The translations under genes were made by a program, and so were the position numbers. DNA of 64,000 bases from Microvelia longipes (lineage: Eukaryota > Arthropoda > Insecta > Hemiptera > Veliidae): positions 49,601,607 through 49,665,606 of the forward strand of contig JACMZG010001911.1 of the NCBI GenBank assembly GCA_018340805.1, in the 5' to 3' direction. The notes below the pieces were generated by a model. It had not been told where the DNA came from. It searched no databases and saw only the letters and a list, made by a program, of their open reading frames with translations. Positions 12,155-22,264 of the stretch are shown in pieces (within the stretch, counting starts at the first letter, position 1; the number at the start of each line of letters is the position of its first letter).

Positions 12155-12196
12155 CCCTGTTTCGTTACGTCTGAACTCATCAGGGCGCCGACAGAG
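12155..12196 (-). ncRNA. Hammerhead ribozyme, near-intact with an extra base in stem II (tandem monomer 3)
   Basis: On the minus strand CTCTG, GTC, GGCGCC, CTGATGA and GAAA are all kept. Stem II has an inserted C (GTTCA instead of GTTA), which can bulge out. Stem III ends in CAGGG, so one pair is a G-U wobble. Predicted cleavage is between 12190 and 12189, which is 312 bp from the site in monomer 2. Confidence 0.72.
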
Positions 12197-12204
12197 TTTA
12201 TTCG

Positions 12205-12347
12205 TTCAGGTCAGGCTCAGAGTGGAATGACAATATGTCGAGCCATGCAATTTGATTGACGAATGTCTCGAATGAGGAACAGTTCCAGATATAGCATTGC
12301 TTTTGTTTTACATTTCCTAGGTGTCTCTCGCACAATTATTCACCTGA
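12205..12347 (+). repeat. Plus-oriented ribozyme-repeat monomer fragment with the hammerhead deleted
   Basis: The sequence runs from a TTCAGG block and CAGGCTC directly into AGAGTGG and then the usual CGAGCCAT, AACAGTTCC and AGGTGTCTCTCG blocks. The ribozyme core that should lie between CTC and AGAG (junction near 12218/12219) is absent. It sits head-to-head with monomer 3 of the array. Confidence 0.65.
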
Positions 12348-12497
12348 AAACAGATATCTATAGAGAGAACTTGGATTTCGGAAGTCTAGTGTGCAAACAA
12401 GTTATGTTTTATTTACCTCCGATGTATTAAGTAGGAAAATCAAAACGTTCTATTTTCGTAATACATTCTAAATGTAAATGTTTAAATATGGTTACCA

Positions 12498-12845
12498 ATT
12501 TAAAGTCTAGTTATTCTAGGAATGTTTAAGCCTGTCAAGCTCTAGAACTACGCGCCGCTCTGTACGGCGGTCCATTATCGTAAAACTAAACACTGCATAC
12601 AGACAGACACTGTTTTGAAACTACTTATGAAATATTTAAAAACACGCTGAAACGGATAGATTAATAAAATAAAGAAAACGGATTTTATGAGATTAATTAA
12701 TCTCTTTAGAATCTTAACTTTAAATTTTTAAAGTTCGAGTTAGTTTCTAGGAATGCTTAAGGCATGTTTAAGCCTCATAGAAACTACGTGCCGCTCTATA
12801 TATACGGCGGCCGTTATCTTAAACTTGAAACCTTGCTTACCCACT
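12498..12845 (+). repeat. Two diverged direct copies of a ~110-bp repeat
   Basis: TTAAAGTCTAGTTATTCTAGG with GCGCCGCTCTGTACGGCGG at 12498-12605 recurs as TTAAAGTTCGAGTTAG with GTGCCGCTCT and TACGGCGGCC at 12729-12840. Each copy contains a GCCG and CGGC hairpin. The spacing is about 230 bp. Confidence 0.6.
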
Positions 12846-14320
12846 ATTTAACAATATAGTTGCTCTTCTCACTCGAATGACTTAGTAAGAACACTTTATA
12901 AATTTATTACATTATTATATTATTATATAATAATATTATTACATTAGAAATTTTAATTGTTTTTTGGGTTTTTTTTTTAAAAACAAAAAATTAAAAAATT
13001 ATGTGCGTATGTGCATTTTTTTTTAAAAAGCTTATCAGTTGGTCGTATTTTAAAGTATCGATTCCCTTACCAAATTTCCGTTCCTATTAATCCGTTTGAG
13101 CTCATTCTAATTCCGTTACCTGTCAAACAATCAGAAGAGAAAGACACCATACAAATTAAAATTTTACAGGGCGATATATAAGATTGACTGGCTTTTTGTT
13201 ACCAACTATACAATCATTAGTTCTTAGATCAGAAACGAAATCCTAGTTTCGATAACCTAGTTGCCAATTTTGTGGGGTTTATATTCACATTTTCTTATAC
13301 TTTATGGTATTGAAGTAAATTATAATTAAAAACAAGAGGCCGCAGCTGCCGCGCTAATTGCTTTGAAACCATTAGTAGAAAAAGCTACATTTCCAATTTG
13401 GCTTCGGTTTTAATTAATTTCGTCACTATAATATCCGATACTGTTTATCTTATAATTAATTCACGTGGATAAAAAAATGTGTACAGTGAAAAATCTTCGA
13501 TATTCTTAATTTTATTATTTAATCATTTAATATCTATAAATTTCTTCCACTGACATGTATATAGGAAAAAGTTTTCGTTGGCATTCAAATCCAAGATGTT
13601 AGATTTCACCTTAATTATCTGTTTTTAGGTGTTTTGACTTAAGAGTGATTTGTCTAGTTTTATCCATACGCTAGTAACTTTATCATCATAGGCGTATAAG
13701 CTAGAAAGTTTAAAGCTTGCTACGAAAACCAAAACACCTTTATGTCCGGTGTGCTGTCCAGAAAAAAAAATATGATTCAATATACCTTTTTTAATAACAG
13801 GAACAAATCTCAAGATTTAAAACTCAATTACATCGTAGAAAAATGTAGGCTAATTGAAAAGCATTCGTGTAACTTTTAAGTGAGGTAAATACACATTCTA
13901 AGATTTTAACAGCATTAGTTTAATTTCATTGAATGCCCTACTACTAAATAATACGATATATATTATTTTTACGTACGTATAATTAGTAATACATCGATAA
14001 TACATAATTACATTCGAATAATACATAAAGGATACGATAATACGTAATGAGAAAAAATTGTGTAGGAGCAATAGGAAAACATTGTCGCAAACAGAAAATT
14101 CAGTAGATCTAAGACACTAGATATAGCTAAGCCAACAGAACAGATTTAGTTAAAAGCATTTTGCGATTAACTAAAATATTTTAGTTTAAGGAGTTTGTTG
14201 ATCAGCTAAAGTTTTCAGTTTAAGTACTTTCAGTGAGTCAAATAACATTTTTGGACATAGCTAAAAGGATCAAGTTACTTTAACTAACATTGTTAAGGTT
14301 GTTAGTACGAAGGAACTAAC

Positions 14321-15263
14321 NNNNNNNNNNNNNNNNNNNNNNNNNNNNNNNNNNNNNNNNNNNNNNNNNNNNNNNNNNNNNNNNNNNNNNNNNNNNNNNN
14401 NNNNNNNNNNNNNNNNNNNNNNNNNNNNNNNNNNNNNNNNNNNNNNNNNNNNNNNNNNNNNNNNNNNNNNNNNNNNNNNNNNNNNNNNNNNNNNNNNNNN
14501 NNNNNNNNNNNNNNNNNNNNNNNNNNNNNNNNNNNNNNNNNNNNNNNNNNNNNNNNNNNNNNNNNNNNNNNNNNNNNNNNNNNNNNNNNNNNNNNNNNNN
14601 NNNNNNNNNNNNNNNNNNNNNNNNNNNNNNNNNNNNNNNNNNNNNNNNNNNNNNNNNNNNNNNNNNNNNNNNNNNNNNNNNNNNNNNNNNNNNNNNNNNN
14701 NNNNNNNNNNNNNNNNNNNNNNNNNNNNNNNNNNNNNNNNNNNNNNNNNNNNNNNNNNNNNNNNNNNNNNNNNNNNNNNNNNNNNNNNNNNNNNNNNNNN
14801 NNNNNNNNNNNNNNNNNNNNNNNNNNNNNNNNNNNNNNNNNNNNNNNNNNNNNNNNNNNNNNNNNNNNNNNNNNNNNNNNNNNNNNNNNNNNNNNNNNNN
14901 NNNNNNNNNNNNNNNNNNNNNNNNNNNNNNNNNNNNNNNNNNNNNNNNNNNNNNNNNNNNNNNNNNNNNNNNNNNNNNNNNNNNNNNNNNNNNNNNNNNN
15001 NNNNNNNNNNNNNNNNNNNNNNNNNNNNNNNNNNNNNNNNNNNNNNNNNNNNNNNNNNNNNNNNNNNNNNNNNNNNNNNNNNNNNNNNNNNNNNNNNNNN
15101 NNNNNNNNNNNNNNNNNNNNNNNNNNNNNNNNNNNNNNNNNNNNNNNNNNNNNNNNNNNNNNNNNNNNNNNNNNNNNNNNNNNNNNNNNNNNNNNNNNNN
15201 NNNNNNNNNNNNNNNNNNNNNNNNNNNNNNNNNNNNNNNNNNNNNNNNNNNNNNNNNNNNNNN
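14321..15263. other. Assembly gap (943 Ns)
   Basis: The run of N is unbroken and its true length is unknown. An open frame reported across it is an artefact of the gap. Confidence 1.
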
Positions 15264-15471
15264 TGTGGAACTTGTATGAAGGCACTGTACAGTCTGACTG
15301 TTGCCCGACTGAATATTTCGTTAAGACACGTATAGCTATGTCTATTTTAGTTTGTTATATCTCTCTTTATAACGGAAAAGTTATAAGAAAAACCGTCTTA
15401 GATTTTCTTAGATCTTGTTCTGAACAGAAGGCATATTATACTAGTAGAATGAGCGTGAATGGAGTCCATCA

Positions 15472-15739
15472 TAAGTAATAAAAGAAAAGAAGTCTCTCCA
15501 CAAAACAAAACTTTATTGGCAAAGCGCTTTTAACCTAACTAGAGGCCATCATCAGTGCAAAACCGTTGAGATGTTAAAGAAGTAGAGAAGTGAGTCTATG
15601 TTTTCTTACTAGGTATTAGAGTCAGACTAATACTAATTTAACATCTCAACGGTTTTGCACTGATGATGACCTCTAGTTAGGTTGAAGCGCTTTGCCAATA
15701 AAGTTTGTTTGGTGGAGACTTCTTTTCTTTTATTACTTA
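15472..15739. repeat. Foldback element with TTTGCCAATAAAG arms, copy 1
   Basis: Left arm 15472-15579 and right arm 15637-15739 are complementary: TTTAACATCTCAACGG, GCACTGATGATG, TTAGGTTGAA, GCGCTTTGCCAATAAAG, and GGAGACTTCTTTTCTTTTAT in order on the right. The 57-base loop has ATGTTTTCTTACTAGG. The loop is in the opposite orientation in the copy at 59770-59990, so inversion has occurred between copies. Confidence 0.78.
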
Positions 15740-16284
15740 GAAGACATATTGTACAGAGTGTGTAGTGTGTAGTCATTGTATTGTGTAAAGTACAAAATAC
15801 ACTTATTTTTAGAGGGTATATAATGTTAAATTTATTGACTAGTAATGAAGCATAGTCAAGTAGCACGTGTGATGAAAAGTTTTTTTAAAGTACATTTATT
15901 CCTTTGAAAGAGAAAAGTGTGTCCTATAATTGGAGTTAGAGCCCTCGATCTTATAGGAGGGGATATTTTTCATTTTGTTTTGGGTGCATTAATCTCTAAA
16001 TTTATAGGGCTGGCACATCAATTTATTAACACTTTACTGTGAAGTACATGACCAAACAACCCTAAACTTTATGAGGTAGACACGACCATAAAATTGTTTA
16101 TTGGCTCAAAATTTGCTTCAGGACAAAAGGAGTTTTTGAAAGCAATAAAAAAATAAAATACAACAAGGCGTATGAAAATGAGAATATAAAAATAGTGAAA
16201 TGTCAACATTGAAAATTTTTTGTGTAATTATTCCCTCGGAATAAGAAACCCCTTAGGTTTTAATTCGAAGTTAATTGTCATGTT

Positions 16285-16420
16285 GTTGTTTAACTCCCGA
16301 GGCTAAGCTGAGGGAGTAAACACATGAATACCTCAGCTTCGCCTTGAGAATTAAATTGCTCTGGTTCCCTCTGCTTTTGCCTTAGGAACCAACTAACTGC
16401 TCAGGGGAATAGTAGCTTCT
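16285..16420. repeat. Dispersed repeat shared with 59640-59780
   Basis: AACTCCCGAGGCTAAGCTGA, ACCTCAGCTTCGCC and TTGCCTTAGGAACCAAC correspond to blocks TTGGTTCCTTGGGCAAATGC and AACTCCCGAGACGAATCTGA near 59645 and 59755. The order suggests a partial inversion. Confidence 0.45.
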
Positions 16421-17339
16421 TTACTACCTTGGTGTCTAAATAACTATTTCGATGTAATAACGGTATTTTTTTATTCGGTTTACATTCCTCGTATTAGGGT
16501 TAATTATTAATTCAAATTCAAATTCGTATTAGAAATTAAACCCCAATTTTTATAATTATTAAAATTTGACTGGAACACTTTTAATGGTTATGTTAAATTC
16601 CCCACGAATAGTGACTTAGTAACGTCAATAATATTCTTTTTATCATAATCTTTGCTCATGTATAATAACTTCCTTAATAACGAAACAGCTTTAATTTTAG
16701 ATATATTTAAACCGTCACTAACAGGTTTACCAATATTACTCACAAAAATAATCATTTCCAGTTAAATTGAAACAATACTAGAAGGATTTAAATACCAGTC
16801 CATTTTGTGTACGGTTAGAGGAGGTTAGTCATAAGTTGAGCAATCACCCGGTGTATTGCTAACCTACTATCTTGAAAAATATTACTAATTTTTGTTGTAA
16901 ATCTTAAATATATTAATGAATTATTAACAATGTAAATTACTATATTTTAGATATTACGCAGTTTTACTTAATTTATGACTATTTAAGTTTTACTTTTTTA
17001 TTTACTATTTTTAATTTATTATGAATTAATTTATTGCTAATATTGTAATAAATTAAGTTTAATTTTTTTAATATAAATTAAAATATAATGAACACTTTCT
17101 AGTCATGACATTAAAGTAAATAACATTTTTTAAGAGATAGAATGTTAAAAAAACAGGTTAGAATTAGTAGTTAATTTAAACAGAAATTCGTAAATTAAGA
17201 TTAAAAATAGAAAAGTATGTTTAATACTTATGTATGTGAAGGTTACCAATTAATTATTTTAGACCTTTGGTTCAAATCTGTTGTACTTGTATGCATCAGG
17301 TTAGTACTCTAGAGTCTAGAGCCTCATATCATCAGTATT

Positions 17340-17865
17340 TATTGACGTAATCAATACAGGGATTCCACCAGTAATTAAAGTGGGGACATGAGATGTTAGA
17401 CTATAGCCAGAGGCAGTTAATCTTTAATTAACCTCTGACTACAGTCTAAGTTTATGGTTTAAGATGATTCATGATGTTTGATAAACATATTTAATATAAA
17501 GATCATGTAAGTTAAATTTATTTTAGTCTGTTTTTTGTTATTTTCTCCTCTTTTTTCTAAAATTAAAATCTAATTCGGCACCCTTGAGATCAGCTGCACA
17601 ATGAAGCGAGAAAAGAAAAGTAATTGAAACGGAATAAACTATAATTAACTTACATGATCGATATATTAAACATTAATATGATTATCAAACATCTAAACTA
17701 ATCTTAAACCCTAAGGGTTTAAGACCCTAGTTATTAGTCTACTACTGTACTACTAGTTATTAGACCCTAGTTAGAGGTTAGCTGATTAACTGACTCCTGC
17801 TATAGTCAAACATCCCTTGTTCTTATTCTAATTAGTTGTGAGATCCCTGTATTGATCAATATTGT
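17340..17865. repeat. Diverged inverted repeat with ~165-205 bp arms
   Basis: Left arm 17340-17505 has AATCAATACAGGGATTCC, GACTATAGCCAGAGG and GTTTGATAAACATATTTAAT. The right arm 17650-17865 has complements of each in reverse order, including GATCCCTGTATTGATC. Identity is moderate. The loop includes TAAACCCTAAGGGTTTA, a local palindrome. Confidence 0.6.
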
Positions 17866-18284
17866 CCATCAATATTGATCATCTTTTTAGATAACATCTA
17901 TAACATTATACGCTGATGCTATTGGTACAAAGGTTGCTAACAGAGTTGGACCGATGGTCCAAAATAATTAATTGTTCACTGTACACTAAATTCAGAGAAT
18001 TGAGCATTACTTTTTGGAATCAAATCTTTATTGGTTTCAAAATCGTTAAGCTTAAACATTAGTTTACCTTAAGGTGTGACAAAGTAATTGAGTTCTCTTT
18101 TTTCGGGTTAGATTATCTATAAAAAAATGTGCTTATTCTATTGTAGTGGACTTCATAAAAGCAGAAATGTATATCTAACTGTTCTTAGAGTCAAGTATAA
18201 ATAAAAAATTAAAAAAAAATAAAGTATAGAATTCCCTGTTGCATATTGGGAGATATCAAAATTGGTTCCACGACGTGGCCTTCT

Positions 18285-18761
18285 CAAGGATCTTGAATAA
18301 AGGAGATAACGCATTTCTGACCCATGGAAGTTGTATGAGATGGAGAAATAGGAGCAAACTTACCTTCCCCTTAGTTATAATGATAGAAAGGCGCCAAAAC
18401 ACAGGTTATGTAGCAAGGTTGTTGAGTTTTCTTCTCAACTTTTTTCTGTGCTTCTCGTGATTGTTACATTTTCTGTGCTTGTTAAGTCATTCGTGCTTAT
18501 TTATTTGGACATATTTTGCCACTTTAGTGTGTGATAATTTAAGCGTGTTTTGTTATAACCTTCTTAAACAATAAAGAATGGGAAACCATTAAGAGGTAAG
18601 TTTGCCTCTAAAATTTAAGTCCTGCGCTGTTGTAAGAATTGTAAGCATGCGCAGTTATTACCAAACATGTGTAGTTGGTTTTTGACGTGTGTTTCGTAAT
18701 TAGTCACTTTTTTGTGTGGCAAATCGACTTAGTGCGTCATTCCCTTTATTCAAGATCCTTG
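18285..18761. mobile_element. Non-autonomous hAT-type MITE, copy 1
   Basis: Terminal inverted repeats begin CAAGGATCTTGAATAAAGG and end with the complement. Flanking 8-bp direct repeats are GGCCTTCT and GGCCTCCT, one mismatch apart. An 8-bp duplication with CAAGG ends fits hAT transposons. The interior has no transposase and includes GGTAAGTTTGCCTCT-type sequence shared with copy 2 at 29698-30207. Open frames across it are incidental. Confidence 0.85.
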
Positions 18762-19359
18762 GGCCTCCTGAATTGAACTCTATCACAGAAACTTAATGTC
18801 ACAGAATACTAATTATGACTTAACTAATGTCACAGAAACTTTTTCTGGTAAGTGTTTTCACAAAGAGCAACTTTTGTTCGGTATAACGTCTTGGTAGAAC
18901 TGGAAACAAGCTATACATAAAACACTACTAATCGTTTGTGATTATTAAATTGACGAGCGTGTCCAAGAAATATTACAATTTTAACTTAAGTTCTAACATT
19001 ATGGTTAGAACTTATCTTTAGTATATTATATACTATAGATAATTAGTATTAACTTTTGATTGGAAATTAGTCTTTTTATGCAGTTCTAACTCTAATAAAC
19101 GATCTATTTAAGTTCCAAGCAGATACAGTATCTCTTCTGAGGGATTTAATGAAGAGGATGAAGTAAGCTAAGGGGAAACTACAGCTTGCATATTACTTAC
19201 TTACTAAACTGGTATCACGCTCTGTAATCGAAGCTTTGTCGCGTTTGCTTTCGTCTTTCTTGTTTCTCTATCAAACAAACTGTTTATCAATCCCTCCTAA
19301 ATAATTATATCTAAATACTTTATCTCTTTATCTAAGTCTGGGCCCAGAGTCTAGATCTA

Positions 19360-19475
19360 TGGTCTGGATCTACCCATCGGTCAGGGACCTTCTGGTTCTT
19401 CCTACTTAACTTTTTTTACAATCTCGCCTTCCCTTCTCATTACATGGTCATACCAACAAAGTCTTCCAGTCTTAA
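19360..19475 (-). pseudogene. Decayed non-LTR retrotransposon tail, RTE-like reverse transcriptase C-terminus
   Basis: Read on the minus strand from 19475 the translation gives WYDHVMRREGEIVKKVK, then after a frameshift GRTRRSLTDG. This resembles the conserved end of RTE-type LINE proteins (WxGHVMRR followed by GRPxxRWxD). Stops and a frameshift show it is dead. No other part of the element was recognised. Confidence 0.6.
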
Positions 19476-20506
19476 TTTAATTAAAACTGCACAAATTATA
19501 TACAACATACATGTAATTTGTATATTTCATTATGTATTCAAAAATCATAACTACTTTATCCCAACCAATATCGTAAAATTTTACGTCAACCACTAAACTT
19601 AATGAGTATTTTAATATTTTATTTAATTATGTTTTACTATTGAGAACCTTATTAATAAATTAATGTTAAAATTGTTAAAAGCTCTTAAAGTAATAATACT
19701 TCAGTACAAATACCTATTAGTTAATATTTATATTTTTACTAAACAAATACAAAAAACACCGTAGAGAGATTTTAAAGGATTTAAACATTTAACTACTATC
19801 ATAAAACATGATCAGTAATTAGCTGTATAGTAAGAACTTGGTGCTTTAAATTATGTTTATGTATTTTAAACCGTTAAATCTATAAATAAATAAAAACTAA
19901 TAAATATAAGTTCTTTGAGGTTAGGCAACTATTAGCAAGTCATTTATAGTGCAATAGAAAAGAAGACACTATACCTATATTTTCTTTGCTATAAAATAAA
20001 TAGTGTTAAATGTCATAGGTCTTGATGATTGGGGTTGGAGTCGAGGATAGACCCCATCTGCACTGCAACTGGAAGTCTATTTGTACAATAGACTTCCGGA
20101 CTTTTGGTTTGATTACGTTACTATTTTATTTAGCATTGGATCCTTGTTGCGATTAAGTTTTCTTTAAGTCTTAAGCTCTTTTCTCTAGGGAAGAAAGAAA
20201 AAGCAGATTTTTTCCCTAATTCTAATAATTTTTCAAATATATCCCCAATATACCCTATCAATTTTGGCTCCCTCGGCTAAGTTAATTTTTTAAGTCTTAA
20301 AATTGCACGCCCCTAATATTTTGTCACTATATATGCTCTGTATCATTTGATAGTACCGAGTTTTGCAAAACATGAATAGTCGACGCAATATAATTGTGTG
20401 AGAAACACCTAGGAATGTAACAAGAAAAATGCAATGCTACATCTGGGAACTGTTCCATCATTCGACATTCGTCATCATTAATGGCTCGACATAATGTCAT
20501 ATCCCA

Positions 20507-20547
20507 CTCTGTTTCATTACGTCTAACTCATCAGGGCGCCGACAGAG
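20507..20547 (-). ncRNA. Hammerhead ribozyme, near-intact (left arm of inverted pair)
   Basis: On the minus strand the motif keeps CTCTG, GTC, GGCGCC, CTGATGA, GAAA and CAGAG. One change turns TAAC into TAAT, so the stem II pair next to the core becomes G-U instead of G-C. Reduced activity is possible. Predicted cleavage is between 20541 and 20540. It faces the intact plus-strand copy at 20768-20808. Confidence 0.78.
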
Positions 20548-20767
20548 CCTGAGCTCACTCTGACATTAAAATTAAAATTCCAAGGAATATAATGTGAAGT
20601 ACTTACCAGAGACGAGCGGTGCTCTCTTACTGTCATCATCGGTAATATCAAATGATATATGTTTTGCTTGCCATGCATGACGGCGGTAAGAGAGCACCGC
20701 TCGTCTCTAGTAAATACTTCACATTATATTCTTCGGAGTTTTAATTAAAGGTCAGAGTGAGTTCAGG

Positions 20768-20808
20768 CTCTGTCGGCGCCCTGATGAGTTAGACGTAACG
20801 AAACAGAG
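20768..20808 (+). ncRNA. Hammerhead ribozyme, intact core (right arm of inverted pair)
   Basis: Plus-strand order: CTCT then GTC (20772-20774), GGCGCC, CTGATGA (20781-20787), GTTA, loop GACG, TAAC, GAAA (20800-20803), CAGAG (20804-20808). Stem II is 4 bp and stem III is 5 bp, all Watson-Crick. Predicted cleavage is after 20774. The 41-base motif matches the 11844-11884 copy on the other strand exactly. Confidence 0.9.
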
Positions 20809-21469
20809 TGGGACATGACATTATGTCGACCCATCAATGATGACGAATGTCGAATGATTGAACAGTTCCCAGATGTAGCATTGCATTTTCTAAGTCTCTC
20901 TCGCACAATGCTATTGATCATGATAACTTTTGATTACTCTTTTACCAGCTGCTTTAAAAATTAATATCATTGACTTACTTAGTCAATGATATTGACTTAT
21001 TATCGTTTGTCAACCTACACTATATGCATACTCTGAGTTACTCTCTATACTAAGTTTAATGCATAGTTTTGCGTTGATATTGTCTTTAACGTGATACTAC
21101 CAGTAGTTCAATAACTTGTTAATGTTACATTGAACTATACAATAGATGAAGTTTAAATCTAGAAGACTTTAGTTAAGTTACCTAGTTCTTTTGTATTTAG
21201 GTTTGGTATAGTGTTGCAATGTTTTAGAAATAATACTCTACTTCTACATTACATGTATTTAAAGCTTGTAACGTAGCTGTGTAATGTATAGGGTGATATT
21301 ATATAAATAAGAATAACTGTATTTACCACTGTCCCGTTGTCTTTTCACAATGTATAAACAAGTAATATAATCAACCTATCGATCAGATATGCATTCATTT
21401 TGATTTAATTTATAATATTAAGTATACTTTTTCGTTTTTATCACATTGTTTTCTTTATTTTTATAGTTT

Positions 21470-22264
21470 TACTTTTCCTCCTTTATACCGTAGGTATAAA
21501 GGAGTAATGAGTAAAAAAGAAAATGAGTGGGTATAAGAAAAGTATTGAGTTTGTCAAAAATCCAAGACCAGAATTTCCGACCTGGTCCGAAACCTTAATC
21601 CAGACCTGATAACAAAATCCAATACCTGAATCATTCATGTCAGGTGTTTTAAGATCTCCTAAACAGTTTTCACAAAGTTGTCTGTCTGTATGAGTTTGTG
21701 TGGGTTATCATCGTTGCTCCCAGCGTATTCATGCTAAAGAGTTAAAACTTAAACAAAAATCAATCTTTAGTTCTATAGTTCTACTATCTGGAAAATAATA
21801 TCTTTATGACGTCATAAACCTGAAATAATGACCCAGCAAAAACTTCGACAATCATAAAAAGTAGAAAAATGATTCGATCGATATGAGATTTCACACGCAT
21901 GTAGACACTTATATGACAGAAATATGTGCAATGTTTTATCTCATTATAAGCATTAGTTCAATTTTTTTCAAATGACGTCTACTTTTTAAAAAATTGTATA
22001 CAAATCCAATTGTGCTGAATTCACATAATTAATAAGTATACAAAGTGTCGTATCAATACTTCAAATATATCTATGGCTTTTGTTTAAACATAAATGGTAA
22101 GCAGTTCGAGCGAGGTCAGTGCCTGGAAAGGTGACTGCTGGAAATAAAACGAATATAATTGCTGTCTGTGGACCAGCGAAGTGAGTCCGGAATAGGGAGA
22201 ATAAGGGTAGCGAGTCCGATGTGATGAGGAAAGTTCCGAGGTACCCCGTATCCGATTTTTTTTT
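21470..22264 (+). repeat. Family A dispersed element, copy 3
   Basis: Starts with TTACTTTTCCTCCTTTATACC, includes CACAAAGTTGTCTGTCTG and TTATGACGTCATAAACC, and ends GTTCCGAGGTACCCCGTA then TCCGATTTTTTT. The start is longer and rearranged compared with copy 2. An open frame at 22084-22359 on the other strand spans its end and is not accepted. Confidence 0.72.

Larger units (their letters stand above)
11363..12224 (-). repeat. Head-to-tail tandem array of a ~311-bp hammerhead-bearing repeat
   Basis: Nearly three monomers follow one another on the minus strand. Each carries an outer block with GATACTACC and GTTTTGCAAAA (near 11369, 11684, 11999), a GCGAGAGACAC block, a CGACATTCATCATC-type block, the ribozyme, then a CATGCATGGCAAG-type block. 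Ribozyme cleavage positions are 11567, 11878 and 12190, giving periods of 311 and 312. Copies differ by many single-base indels. No ORF is shared by the monomers. The array is bounded on both sides by plus-oriented fragments of the same family. Confidence 0.85.
20341..20910. repeat. Inverted pair of hammerhead-bearing repeat units (foldback)
   Basis: A minus-oriented unit (20341-~20645) is followed by a plus-oriented unit (~20646-20910). The arms share GAGCGGTGCTCTCTTAC and its complement near the centre, the CGACATTCGTCATCA block and one ribozyme each. The centre has ATATCAAATGATAT, the outer end of a unit. The transcript of either strand could form a long hairpin and carry one active-sense ribozyme. 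Confidence 0.8.

Noticed and set aside
14302..15285. 327-codon open frame across the N gap
   Set aside because: It consists almost entirely of unknown bases and has no real coding content.
15655..15700. Possible second hammerhead in the CTGATGATGGCC or CTGATGATGACC foldback arms (also 51150, 59565, 59905)
   Set aside because: CTGATGA and GAAA (or GAA) are present at similar spacing, but stem II does not pair cleanly next to the core and no NUH triplet with complementary stem III was found.
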